From contig JBDZVA010000003.1 of NCBI GenBank assembly GCA_040255465.1, positions 186,001-250,000 of the forward strand: a DNA stretch of 64,000 nucleotides, given 5' to 3'. Positions 1 to 8,849 of this stretch are shown here, piece by piece (the stretch's first letter is position 1; each line of letters begins with the position of its first letter). The notes below the pieces were generated by a model that saw only the letters and a program-made list of their open reading frames with translations, was not told the origin of the DNA and searched no databases. A program made the translations under genes and the position numbers. This DNA comes from UBA5793 sp040255465 (GTDB lineage: Bacteria > Planctomycetota > Phycisphaerae > Phycisphaerales > UBA5793).

Positions 1-379
1 TTTCGCGCATTGTGGAATATTCGTTACTGCAGCCTCCCGTAGGAGTCCGGGCAGTGTCTCAGTCCCGATGCGGCGGGCCGTGCTCTCACACCCGCTACCC
101 GTCTTCGGCTTGGTAGGCCATTACCCCACCAACAACCTGATAGGACATTTCCCGCGCCCAAGGCGGATTGCTCCTTTGATCAACAGCTTCTAGACCCGTT
201 GACCACATCCAGTATTACTCCAAGTTTCCCTGGGCTATCCTGAACCTCGGGGTACGTCAGAAATGCATTACTCGCCCTTTCGCCACTAGGTTCTATCCGA
301 AGAAAAAACCTCGTTCGACTTGCATGTTTTAGCCATGCCGCCAGCGTTCAATCTGAGCCAGGATCAAACTCTTCAGTTG
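1..379 (-). rRNA. rrs: 16S ribosomal RNA, 5' portion (partial)
   Basis: The reverse complement carries the universal 16S start: the 27F primer site lies at 353-372 and the 338-region site at 29-46, so about 380 nt of the 5' end are present and the rest lies beyond the left edge. The 5' end is placed about seven bases beyond the 27F site. The EUB338 target reads GCAGCCTCCCGTAGGAGT, which differs at one position from the general bacterial probe and at two from the planctomycete variant EUB338-II. No 23S gene lies nearby; 23S and 5S are about 59 kb away on the same strand. Confidence 0.97.
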
Positions 380-526
380 ATTATCGTTGCACGATCGGGC
401 GAACCCGATCGATGACGCATCGAAGAATAGCTTGCCTGTTAAACCCGCCACCAACCGAGGCTGGTTGCGGATTGGTCATTTATCGATCCGAAGATCGACA
501 CCCGTTGCGGCTAAACAACGGGGATT

Positions 527-603
527 GGAAACATCCAATCGCTGGAATTGATTTCAGCGTCACAAGGATGTTTCCAGGGTTGAGGCCGTGAAGTCTCAAC
601 CCT
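527..603 (-). other. Paired hairpins in the 16S rRNA leader
   Basis: Two consecutive perfect inverted repeats lie between the rRNA promoter and the 16S 5' end. GGAAACATCC (527-536) pairs with GGATGTTTCC (566-575), and AGGGTTGAG (576-584) pairs with CTCAACCCT (595-603). A weaker one (ATTCGA/TCGAAT) follows just beyond. They would fold in the pre-16S leader and may guide processing or ribosome assembly. I see no protein gene here. Confidence 0.6.
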
Positions 604-681
604 TGGATTCGACCTCGAATCAATCCTGTGAAAGACTGACTCTCGGCCGCACCCTCGCGGCGTTTTTACATAACCCAACTG

Positions 682-698
682 TTCACTTTTCAAAGAGC
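682..698 (-). promoter_or_regulatory. boxA-like antitermination element, 16S leader
   Basis: On the minus strand this reads GCTCTTTGAAAAGTGAA, close to bacterial rRNA boxA (TGCTCTTTGAAAA-type), the NusB/NusE binding site for rRNA antitermination. A near copy stands upstream of the 23S gene at 63064-63080, which supports function. It lies about 300 nt before the 16S 5' end and about 95 nt after the predicted transcription start. Confidence 0.65.
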
Positions 699-798
699 TG
701 GATGCCATTTCCCAGCACCTGATCGCCCCGGTTGCCCGGCTCGATCACTGGATGACAAACCGATCGATGACCGTTGCCGATCAACGACACGCAGAGGG

Positions 799-826
799 AT
801 GATACACCTCACCCCCAAAGGGTCAA
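799..826 (-). promoter_or_regulatory. Predicted promoter of the 16S rRNA unit
   Basis: On the minus strand the -35 is TTGACC (821-826), the spacer is 16 bp and the -10 is TATCAT (799-804). This places the start near position 792 and gives a leader of about 410 nt. The 23S promoter has the same 16-bp geometry. Confidence 0.65.
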
Positions 827-1156
827 GAGAGGGAAGATCATTTTTGGCTGGATTGACAACCGCCTTTTCATCCGCGCGCCTGCAAGCGCCGGAAAAACAG
901 CATCTTGCGCGACCACATCAGCACCACACCTCCTGCGACTCGGGGAAGTGCCTGATGCGCACTTCGGCGCGCCAAAGAAGGCGCGGCCGCATCCGGGCAA
1001 AGACAGCGCCATCAGCGGCAAGCGCGGCGGCGAATCGTGGCTCCGCGATGACGCAAGATGGGTTTCGGGACCCGGAGGGCGGAGCGCCGGGGCCCCTGCT
1101 CCCCACGTGCGCGGGATTCGGCCTCAACTCGGCTGGATTCCGGGGCCAACCGGCCA
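827..1156. other. Intergenic stretch without a recognisable gene
   Basis: This is GC-rich sequence between the 16S promoter and the end of the thioredoxin-like gene. Open frames on both strands have no recognisable product, and I see no RNA gene or clear terminator. A short GGCCGGTTGGCC dyad follows the stop of the neighbouring gene but has no T run. Confidence 0.5.
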
Positions 1157-1780
1157 TCAATCGCCGTGCTTCTGGCGGAGGCGGGGGCTGAGGCGGAGGA
1201 GAAGTTGCAGGCGCTCGAACTCGTCGAGCCAGTCCTGCAAGGTGGCGAGCAACTGGTCGGTGGGCACCGGGGCTCCGGGGAGCGGGCACGATGGGCCGAG
1301 CTGGGAGTCGGCGATGGCGCGGTACCGGGTCAGGGTGCGGTCGCCGTAGAGGCCGATGAATTCATCGTCTTCGGCAAGAAAGACGACGGTCGGCACGCGG
1401 GCGCCCTGGTTGATCTGGATGATGTCGGAAAGGTCCTTATGCTGATCACGGTCGAGCCAGACGAGGTTGATGCATTCGGATCCCTCGGCGATGCGCTGGA
1501 GGAGCGGTCCCTGCTGGACGCAGTCGCCACACCAGATTCCTGAGAGGCAAATGACGTGCATTTCCCGGGAGAAATCGGCGAGCAGTTTGCGCTGCGAATC
1601 GGAGAGGGCGACCTGGTTGTAGATGCTCTTCCACGACTCCTGCTGAGCGGGCTTGCCCGTGGCAAGATAGTCGTCCCAGGAGAGGCCGGCTTCGAACTTC
1701 GCGGCGAGGAAGTCGCGTGTCAGGCCCGGGCATGGCGTGGAGGTCGAGGATGAGGTCGATGGAGCAGAAGTCATGGTCAT
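1157..1780 (-). CDS. Thioredoxin family protein
   Basis: This 207-residue protein has a thioredoxin-like fold with the redox motif WCGDC (C84 and C87) after a strand HVICLSGIW, and a cis-proline loop RVPTVVFL. It resembles the Thioredoxin_9 group of cytoplasmic thioredoxin-like proteins. There is no convincing signal peptide, so a cytosolic thiol-disulfide role is likely. The frame is open further upstream to 1996, but that extension is low-complexity. The start at 1780 (MTMTSAP) is chosen because the family-like region begins shortly after it. The gene is divergent from the HAF protein gene. The exact start is uncertain and the substrate unknown. Confidence 0.85.
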   Translation of the reverse strand: MTMTSAPSTSSSTSTPCPGLTRDFLAAKFEAGLSWDDYLATGKPAQQESWKSIYNQVALSDSQRKLLADFSREMHVICLSGIWCGDCVQQGPLLQRIAEGSECINLVWLDRDQHKDLSDIIQINQGARVPTVVFLAEDDEFIGLYGDRTLTRYRAIADSQLGPSCPLPGAPVPTDQLLATLQDWLDEFERLQLLLRLSPRLRQKHGD

Positions 1781-2179
1781 TCCCGTCAGAGGGCGGAGGG
1801 TCAGGATGGCACAGGCATCAAAGGGAAATGGTACGCGTGGCTGGGGTGAGGGCGGGTCGGGAAAGAGCCGCAGTTCGGCAGGGGGCGGACTGGACTGTTG
1901 TGGGGCGTCCACGCCGCGAGCGGTGTCGGGGCTGTCGCGACACACAGAAAAAACTTCGATTATCTTCTCCACATTGCCGCTTTCGCCCTTGCACATTTTC
2001 CGTAAGCGGGTATCTTGAAGGAGTCGGCGGCCGGTTTGTTCGGGTCGCCGCGGTTCGGGGAGAATCTGGGGGGACCGGCGGGGAGGAGCCCGCCTGCGGG
2101 AGGTTCAACTTCCGGCACGGTTCGGCTTGTCGCGTTGACAGCCGGGCCGGCCGCTTGACCCTTGGATGGAGGTTCAGTC
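1781..2179. other. Divergent intergenic region
   Basis: This stretch lies between the divergent thioredoxin-like and HAF-repeat genes and must hold both promoters. The AT-richer part around 1940-2030 is the likeliest promoter zone, but no hexamer pair is convincing. A strong Shine-Dalgarno GGAGG (2168-2172) serves the ATG at 2180. Confidence 0.4.
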
Positions 2180-4815
2180 ATGACGTTCCGACCCCCCCCC
2201 CCGTTAGGTTTTCGTTCAGTCTGGCGCTGTTTGGAGTTGGGGCCATGGTGCTCGCAGCAGGCGGCGAAACACTCTGGCACGTGAACTCCGCCGCGGCGGC
2301 TCAAGGGAGCAGCCGCCTCCGCACCCCGACGGCCGCGCTGGTGGCCACGCACGAAGCGAGCAGCGCTGCCGAATCGGTCTCAAACGCAACTGAATCGAAA
2401 TCGAACGCCGCCGAGTCGAATGCGGCGATGCTGACCACCCCAACCTTCAAGCCGTTTGTGTTGGTGCGCATTCAGTTGCCCAGCGGCTACAGCAAGGGTG
2501 AAGTCATGGGTCTGAATGAAGCCGGGCAAGCCGTCGGCTGGGCCTGGAATTCATCAGCCGGGATTGCCAATGCGTTCTTCTTTGACCCTGCGAATGCGGC
2601 GGATCAGGATCACGGCGTGGTCATCCTGGATACAGACGACCAGAACATGGATGCGGCGTGGGCGTACTCGCTCAGCGACGAGGATCCGCCGACCATTGCA
2701 GGCGAAGTGATCTGGAAAGCGAACCCGGATTACCAGCGCGCCGCACTGTGGGACGGCCCCGATGACGAGGCGTACACCCCCTTTGCCAGCGGTGTGGTTA
2801 GCACCGCCTGGGACATCAAGTCGGTCAGCACCTCGACCACTCTCGCAGGCTCGTATGTCTCATCAGGCGAGTTGCGGTCGGTTGTTTACGATGGGTCCCT
2901 GGCGTATCCGGCCTCTGGTGTCGAGGGCGAGGCCGTCGCACTGAATCACAACGGCGAGGTGGTCGGTTGGCACACCGTGAGCGGTGAATCGCATGCGTAT
3001 TCGTGGGTCCCAAGCAGCACGACTGACATCCATCCCAGTGGCTGGGACTCAAGCGGTGCAACCGCGATCAATGATGATGGTGACATCGGTGGATGGGTGG
3101 TTGATGATCCCAACGGTCGAGTCCCGGCGTTCTGGTACAACACGGGCTCAAACTTCTACTCGTTTACGCCATTTGTTTCGGTGGGCGCTCAGTCGGAGGT
3201 TTGCGACCTGAACAGCTACGGCGAAATGGCGGTGACCAACACGACGGGAACGGGCGGTGGCGCCATCTGGCAGGTGATCGATGACGAGGACGTCGCCTAC
3301 AACTTCAACGCGATCACATTGATGCCGGACGCAACGGGCCACGTGGCCTCCGCGCGGGCGATCAACGACAAGATGTGGGTCGGCGGGAGCTACAAGGCAA
3401 CGAGCAGCTCGGAGATTCAGCCGTGTCTCATCATCCCGTACGACGTCGACAACAACGGCGTCCCGGACTATCGCACGATCGTCAGCGATCCGGATACCTA
3501 TGACAACAACGGCAACTTCCTGCTCGACTGGGCTGAGAATATCGACACGGTGGGCATGCGCGTGGGCTTGCACGCGCCGGGCACGCGCAGCAACAACTGG
3601 AGCTTGATTGACTATCGGCAGATATCCCGGCATCAGATGCATCTGCGGAATCTTGCTCTTACCGAGTCAGAGAATTACGACGAGTCTTATCCACTCGATC
3701 TCGTAGTCCAAGGCGGAGAAGCGTGCGAGGACTTTCAAGACGGCATCGAGAACTGGACACGCGGTACGACACAGGATCCTCGTCAAGGGGAACTCATCAT
3801 CTGGATTCGATCGAGCCTTGAAGAGTCGGACATGGACTTCGACTATCTGCCGACAGATGGCGGCGCTGATGAACTGACTGACATTCACATTTTTGCTCAC
3901 CGCTTTGCCAAGTGCATCGACTATGTCCAGACTGGCAACGAGGTGTTCGGAGGCGCCGGGCAATACAAGATTCGTTCTGACGACCTTTCGGGGTGGAGTT
4001 GGGAAGGAGATCCCCTAACACTCGGCGACATCCTTGATGATGAAGAGAATCTGGGCGTAGACTGCATGAAGGATGCGGTTGATGCGATATACGCTTGGCT
4101 CAAAGCACAGATGTGGGCGGCTCTCGAAGGTTCCGCCCTCAGCGGACGGCCGCTCCGCATGATTGGACCGGGCATACCTGGATCATTCGTGAAGAACGGC
4201 TTCAGTGCACAGTCTGAGGATCACACTGGTCGTTACGTCACAACTCATACCTCCGAGTGGTGCAACGAGAACCAAATGTACTTTGACCTTCACGATCACT
4301 ATCTGTCGTACACGGATGCCGTCGATCCGATCGAGAAGCTCACCGACACGTCAAGTGCAGGGAGCGCCCCTTGGGATGTGCCAAACTGGCTTGCGTGCCT
4401 GGAGGTCGGACCGAAGGTGGATGACGAGAGTCAGTGGGCTGCAAACAATGCTGACGACTATGCAGCGTTTATCGCGTGTGGAACACCGGGATACAGTGAT
4501 TGGGCAGATTTTGTTGACAGTTGGCAGGCCGCTCAATGGCCGACAGATCCAGACTTCGGGTTGAACGACGCTCTTGCCGCGCTGGCGAGTTTGGATTTTG
4601 CGGTAGCTTGCTATGGGCCGACCATACAGACTCAATCCCACAACGGAGTCTTTGATCTTGCTGCGATCCGCGCTACGTTTGTATGTTCAGGTCTCATCGC
4701 ACGCACGAACAAGATGACAGAACTGAAGGATATCTACGAACAGGAATCTGAAACGTACGATATCGACACGTTTCAACCTCACTCGTCTGCGTGTGATGGG
4801 TGCCCGCAACAGTAG
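2180..4815 (+). CDS. Secreted HAF-repeat protein with glycoside-hydrolase-like C-terminal domain; start out of frame at a poly-C tract
   Basis: A perfect Shine-Dalgarno GGAGG with 7-nt spacing precedes the ATG at 2180, and MTFRPPP followed by a hydrophobic stretch would form a good signal peptide. As written, 11 Cs at 2192-2202 put this start out of frame; 9 or 12 Cs would restore it. The first in-frame ATG without correction is at 2245, inside the signal peptide. The first half holds HAF-type repeats (AINDDGDIGGWV, ALNHNGEVVGW), predicted to form an extracellular beta-propeller. The second half (about 3400-4800) resembles a clan GH-A TIM barrel: TGNE with the Glu at 3940, DLHDHY near 4290 and CLEVG with the Glu at 4402 fit acid/base, substrate-binding and nucleophile positions. 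The hydrolase call is inference from motif order. Confidence 0.75.
2192..2202 (+). repeat. Homopolymeric C tract (11 C) just after the start codon
   Basis: An uninterrupted run of 11 Cs begins four codons into the HAF protein gene. Its length decides whether the well-placed ATG at 2180 is in frame. It could be a slipped-strand contingency locus or a homopolymer sequencing error; one genome cannot tell these apart. Confidence 0.85.
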
Positions 4816-4826
4816 TGACTTGCTCG

Positions 4827-4860
4827 CCGAATTGGGCGAAAGCCCAATTCGGTAATTGTT
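4827..4860 (+). terminator. Hairpin with GAAA loop between the two HAF genes
   Basis: CCGAATTGGGC (4827-4837) pairs perfectly with GCCCAATTCGG (4842-4852) around a GAAA tetraloop, followed by TAATTGTT. The stable stem with a moderately T-rich tail suggests an intrinsic terminator or an mRNA-stabilising intercistronic hairpin. Confidence 0.6.
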
Positions 4861-4878
4861 AATCGCAGAGGTATGCTC

Positions 4879-6291
4879 ATGAAAACCAACATCTGGAACG
4901 GGCAATTGCTGGTTTGGGTGCTGACAATCTCGATAGTGCCATATGGGTTGGACACGCCCTCCTATGCACGACAGAACCCTTGTCGGTATGCTGTGATAAA
5001 ACTCGATACGTTGGGCGGAGAGGATTCGTACGGCCGCGCGCTGTCAGAAGCAGGCGACGTCGTTGGTGCCGCTTCGACTCTGCCGGATGGCAGTCACGCG
5101 TGCATCTGGATTGGAGGAACCGGCATTCCAGTGGACCTTGGCTCTTTGGGTGGCACCCAGAGCATGGCGCTTGGCATGAACTCGAACGGACTGGTTGTTG
5201 GTCGGTCCAATCCGAAAGGCGGATCGATCTTTGATGAGCGGCCGGTTCTCTGGCGCGACGGAGAATTGCTTGACTTGGGCACGTTCGGCGGAGATCACGG
5301 GGAGGCGTATGCAATCAATGAACTCGATCAGATAGCCGGTTGGGCCGAGTTCATTCCAGGCGAGAGCAATCCCCGACACGCGTGTCTCTGGATCGACGGC
5401 CAGATCACGGATCTCGGCACGCTCGACAGCACCGTGAGCGAAGCCCATGGCATGAACAACACCGGCTTGGTGGTTGGTCAAGCAGTCAGCGAGGCCAACT
5501 TCGGCTCATGGCGAGCCGTCCTCTGGGAGAACGGTCAGATTCGCGATCTGGGCACGCTGCGCCGGCTCAACAACGGCCAGTCGTGGGCCTATGACGTGAA
5601 CGACCTCGGCTACGTCGTCGGCGGAGCGGACATCGATGTCAGCGAGCGTAGAAATGCTTTTGTCTGGTTCGACGGCACGATGTACGACCTGGGCCGACTG
5701 CCCGGCACGCACGCGGCCTACGGCAACTCGATCAACAACCAGAACCAGATCGTCGGAACCTCCATCATCCAGTTCCTTCTCTCCGACGCATTTATCTGGG
5801 AGCAGGGTGAGGGGATGAGAGCGCTCAACGATCTCATCGCACCGAACTCTGCCTGGCGATTGCGAACGGCCTGGGCCATCAACGAGGCCGGACAGATCAC
5901 GGGTACAGGAACCCGATACGGCCGAAGCAGTCCGACAATTGGTTACGTTCTGACACCGGTCTCACCGACGATGACGCTCGAGCCTCCTTCGCCGGGAACA
6001 GCCGGCACGAGCAACACACTGACGGTAACGGATGTGTCACCCGGCGCGCGGGTGACGTTTGTTTACTCCGTGCGCGGCGGCGGGACGCGCATCCCCGGCT
6101 GCGATCTCCAGCAGAACGCACTGCAACTCGATAACCCCACCGTCATCGGCACGGCCATCGCCAACCAGCAAGGCATCGCCACCATCACTCGACCCGTCCC
6201 TCTCATCGCACGCGAGCAGACGATTCTGTTTCAGGCCGTGGTGCAAGGGGAGTGTGCGATCAGTCAGTTGGTGGTGCATCGATTTGAGTGA
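4879..6291 (+). CDS. Secreted HAF-repeat protein with C-terminal shared module
   Basis: This 470-residue protein has an N-terminal signal-like segment. It carries about six HAF repeats of the form DLGTLGG...A-AIN--GQIVG (DLGSLGGTQSMALGMNSNG, DLGTFGGDHGEAYAINE, DLGTLDSTVSEAHGMNN), predicted to build a beta-propeller. The last 100 residues (from about 5970) form a beta-rich module, GARVTFVYSVRGGGTRIPGC, homologous to the C-terminal modules of the two subtilases downstream and of the protein at 33933. AGAGG at 4867-4871 is correctly spaced for ATG 4879 rather than ATG 4873. It is probably extracellular or surface-attached; ligand unknown. Confidence 0.85.
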   Translation: MKTNIWNGQLLVWVLTISIVPYGLDTPSYARQNPCRYAVIKLDTLGGEDSYGRALSEAGDVVGAASTLPDGSHACIWIGGTGIPVDLGSLGGTQSMALGMNSNGLVVGRSNPKGGSIFDERPVLWRDGELLDLGTFGGDHGEAYAINELDQIAGWAEFIPGESNPRHACLWIDGQITDLGTLDSTVSEAHGMNNTGLVVGQAVSEANFGSWRAVLWENGQIRDLGTLRRLNNGQSWAYDVNDLGYVVGGADIDVSERRNAFVWFDGTMYDLGRLPGTHAAYGNSINNQNQIVGTSIIQFLLSDAFIWEQGEGMRALNDLIAPNSAWRLRTAWAINEAGQITGTGTRYGRSSPTIGYVLTPVSPTMTLEPPSPGTAGTSNTLTVTDVSPGARVTFVYSVRGGGTRIPGCDLQQNALQLDNPTVIGTAIANQQGIATITRPVPLIAREQTILFQAVVQGECAISQLVVHRFE

Positions 6292-6444
6292 AAGATTCGA
6301 GGCATTAGGCACTGGGCACTTGGGATTAGGGGGAAGAGGCGCGGCTGGTGTGTTGGGGCGCGGTGGTGGTTTGGGGGTGGTTGCACGTTCGTGGTCCGCA
6401 CGGCGGGCCCTACGAAGTTGGCGTCTGCTTGTCGTTGCTCGCTC

Positions 6445-6641
6445 GCACACAGCACCCGAGGCGGGATGCGGTGTGGCACCCCGGCATCCCACGATTCGCC
6501 GAGCCTCATCGTGGGCGTGCGATGTCATTACGCGATCGCACACAGCACCGGCCTTCGACGAGGCTCAGGCCAAGCGGCGGGAGGCGGTGTGGCACCCAGG
6601 CATCCCACGATTCGCAGAGCCTCGTCGTGGGCGTGGCATGT
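6445..6641 (+). repeat. Imperfect direct repeat pair, each with an internal hairpin
   Basis: The 6292-6717 stretch holds no convincing gene. It contains two copies of a 58-bp unit (6468-6525 and 6584-6641) with only a few differences. Each encloses the inverted repeat CCCACGA...TCGTGGG (6488-6515 and 6604-6631). A shorter shared segment, CGCACACAGCAC, precedes each copy (about 6445 and 6537). This resembles a dispersed REP-like or small palindromic repeat of unknown function. Confidence 0.7.
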
Positions 6642-6717
6642 TCTGGTGGGGGCGCTTGGCGATGCGTGCGTCGCGGCTAAACATGGGTGACATGTTGGCG
6701 GCCGGCGCGGAGGCGTT

Positions 6718-7347
6718 CTACGCGCGCAGTTTTGGATTCAATGTGAACGTGCCGATGATCTCGGCCTCGGCGAGGATGTGGTTTTTCATGGCGTTGCTGA
6801 TCTGCGGGCCGCGGAAGTTGCCGGGGACGCCGAGTCGGGCGAGGTCGAGGGCGAAGAGTTTGAAGTGGTAGTGATGGAGTCGCTCGTCGTTCCATGGGGG
6901 CGCGGGGCCGTCGTAGCCGCGGTAGTCGCCGCCCATGTCGCGATCGCCCGCGAACCAGTCGGTGTAGTTGGTAAGTCCCTGCTTTGAGCCGGCGGGCCCG
7001 GGGGGGTTGTGCTTGCCGCGCGGCGTGACGCCATCGCTGCAGGCGCCGGCGGCGATGGAGGTGCAACTGGTGGGAATGTCGATCATGACCCAGTGGTAGA
7101 AATCGCAGCGCGGCATGGATGCGGGAACGGTGCGACCTTCCTTGTTTACATCATCGCCCACCGTGGGGACATCGGGATCGACGCAGATGAGCACGAGCGA
7201 CTTGGCGTTGGAGGGGACGTCGGTCCAGGCGAGATGGGGGTTGCGATTGCGGCCGAGGGCCGCGTGGGACTGTGGATCGGGAATGCAGAAGGCGAACTCA
7301 TCGGGGATGGGCTGATTGTGCTTGAAGGAGTGGCTGGTGATTTTCAT
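6718..7347 (-). CDS. YbhB/YbcL family (PEBP-like, Raf kinase inhibitor-like) protein
   Basis: This 209-residue protein matches the bacterial phosphatidylethanolamine-binding family. It has the ligand-pocket signature CVDPDVPT, then FYHWVMIDIP, the Gly-rich loop with NYTDWFAGD-MGG-YRGYDGPAPPW, and HHYHFKLFALD near the end. The start at 7347 (MKITSHSF) is supported by GAGAGGAG just upstream. There is no signal peptide, so it is probably cytosolic. The family binds small anionic ligands; bacterial roles are poorly defined. It lies downstream of the PadR operon but is separated from it by a strong terminator, so it probably has its own promoter. Confidence 0.9.
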   Translation of the reverse strand: MKITSHSFKHNQPIPDEFAFCIPDPQSHAALGRNRNPHLAWTDVPSNAKSLVLICVDPDVPTVGDDVNKEGRTVPASMPRCDFYHWVMIDIPTSCTSIAAGACSDGVTPRGKHNPPGPAGSKQGLTNYTDWFAGDRDMGGDYRGYDGPAPPWNDERLHHYHFKLFALDLARLGVPGNFRGPQISNAMKNHILAEAEIIGTFTLNPKLRA

Positions 7348-7378
7348 GATGCGGCTCCTCTCGACGCATGGCGCGGCC

Positions 7379-7425
7379 AAAAAGCGCGGCGGGTTGACTC
7401 TCTTTCGAGAGTAACCCGCCGCGCT
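7379..7425 (-). terminator. Intrinsic terminator of the PadR operon
   Basis: A long stem, AGCGCGGCGGGTT (7383-7395) with AACCCGCCGCGCT (7413-7425), extends inward by ACTCTC/GAGAGT around a TTTC loop. On the minus strand it is followed by a run of five Ts (7379-7383). It lies just after the stop at 7479 of the membrane-protein gene. Confidence 0.85.
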
Positions 7426-7478
7426 GCACAGGTAAAGAGGATTGTTGGAATCGGGGGGATTGCCGCGTACTGCGGTGA

Positions 7479-8849
7479 TCAGCGTTTGCCGGGGTCGGAA
7501 TCGGGTTTGGATGCGGGGGGTTGAACGGGCGAGGGCGATGAACCCCTGCCGGCGGCGCCGCCTGCGGCGGATGACCTGCCGCGGCTGGGGCCGGTGGTGG
7601 CTGGGGCAGTGTTTGGATCGGCGTAGGGATCGGCGGTGGGATTGGCGGCGGGAGGCAGAGCGCCGGGCGTGGTATTCGGGTCGGCGTAGGGCTCGCGAAC
7701 GGGAGGCAGAGCCCCGGGCGTGGTTGTCAGGGGGTTGAAGGCTGAGTTTGGCGACGGAGCGGTGGCGCCGCCGCCGGACGTCATGGGTGCAGGGGTGGCC
7801 GAGCCCGTGCCTGGCGGGAATGGTCGCGCCGGGTCGTAGCGTCGAAGGGAATCGGCATAGAGCATTCCCGGGGCCATGCGGGGCAGGGAGGCCTGGTCGA
7901 TTGCGTTTTCTTCGAGTTGGGCGAGGATCCACTGGATGGGCTGGTGGAATCGTGAGGGGGCTTTGACGAACATCTTGCCGCCGACGATGCTGAGTGTGCC
8001 GAGGTTGCCGCCGTTGGAGTACCAGGCGTCGGGCTCGACGTATTCCATCATGAGTGATTCGAGCCGGGCTGCGGCGGCGTCGCCGTCGTTGGTCGTCTGC
8101 CAGATGAGATCGAGGACATTGCGCACGTCGAAGGATGCGAGGACGATCTCGCGGCGATCAAAGACCTCTGAGGTGGCGACTTCGAGCATGGTACCGTTGA
8201 CGCGCCAGGCGAAGGGTTGCTGGCAATGCTCGCGGATGAGTTTGAGGATCTGGGAAACGGGTTGAGGCTTGGTGAGGGTGAGGTTGATTTCTTCGTCGAG
8301 CTGGACGCCTTGCTGACCGAGGGCGTTGGTGTCGAGGACGAGATCGAGGCCGGCGCTGGCGGCGAGGAAGCGAAGCACGTTTTCGAGGGAGTCGGCTTTG
8401 AAATCGACCTTGGCGGTCTTGTCGTCGAGGGCGCTGTTGGGGTTGGCCTTGGCGGGCGGAGTCGATTCGTAGATGGCGACGTTGGAGCGGGTCGGCTGCG
8501 GACCACCGATGAAGACGGTGGCGGTGGCGACGCTGATGGCGCCGAAAGCGAGGACGGCTGCGTTCATGATGGTTCTCCTGGTTCGTGACTTGGAAGCGTG
8601 GCTGAATCGTCGGGCCAGGTCGGCGACCTCGCCCAGTTCGCTGATGGCGGTGTTGATGGCTTCGGGTTCGGAGCGGCCGGTGATCATCAGATCGCGGACG
8701 CGCTCGCGGAGGTGGGCGTCGATCTCATCGCGGATGGCATCGCGCTGCGCAGCGGAGACGTCGAGGAAGCGCGTGAGCACGGCGAGCCAGGTGTCGATGG
8801 AATCGGTTTGCGATTCGACTGTGGCGGGGTGTTCGATGGCTGTGGTCAT
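7479..8849 (-). CDS. Permease-prefix membrane protein with secretin N-domain-like (STN) region
   Basis: The 456-residue protein has three parts. Residues 1-85 form a helical cytosolic domain like the prefix domain found in PadR-partner proteins (DAIRDEIDAHLRERVRDLM). One transmembrane helix follows (about 95-115). A periplasmic region (about 145-300) begins KVDFKADSLENVLRFLA and resembles the STN/secretin short N-domain. The last 120 residues are a Pro/Gly/Ala-rich tail with repeated PYADPNT-PGALPP. It overlaps padR by 4 bp (ATGA), so the two are translationally coupled. PadR partners of this type often sense envelope conditions; the STN-like region is an uncommon addition. Function unknown. 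Confidence 0.8.
   Translation of the reverse strand: MTTAIEHPATVESQTDSIDTWLAVLTRFLDVSAAQRDAIRDEIDAHLRERVRDLMITGRSEPEAINTAISELGEVADLARRFSHASKSRTRRTIMNAAVLAFGAISVATATVFIGGPQPTRSNVAIYESTPPAKANPNSALDDKTAKVDFKADSLENVLRFLAASAGLDLVLDTNALGQQGVQLDEEINLTLTKPQPVSQILKLIREHCQQPFAWRVNGTMLEVATSEVFDRREIVLASFDVRNVLDLIWQTTNDGDAAAARLESLMMEYVEPDAWYSNGGNLGTLSIVGGKMFVKAPSRFHQPIQWILAQLEENAIDQASLPRMAPGMLYADSLRRYDPARPFPPGTGSATPAPMTSGGGATAPSPNSAFNPLTTTPGALPPVREPYADPNTTPGALPPAANPTADPYADPNTAPATTGPSRGRSSAAGGAAGRGSSPSPVQPPASKPDSDPGKR

Noticed and set aside
511..708. Short open frame on the minus strand in the 16S leader
   Set aside because: It overlaps leader hairpins and the boxA-like site, has no ribosome-binding site and no recognisable product.
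6292..6717. Possible CRISPR array
   Set aside because: There are only two copies, unequal spacing, an internal palindrome in each unit and no cas genes nearby.
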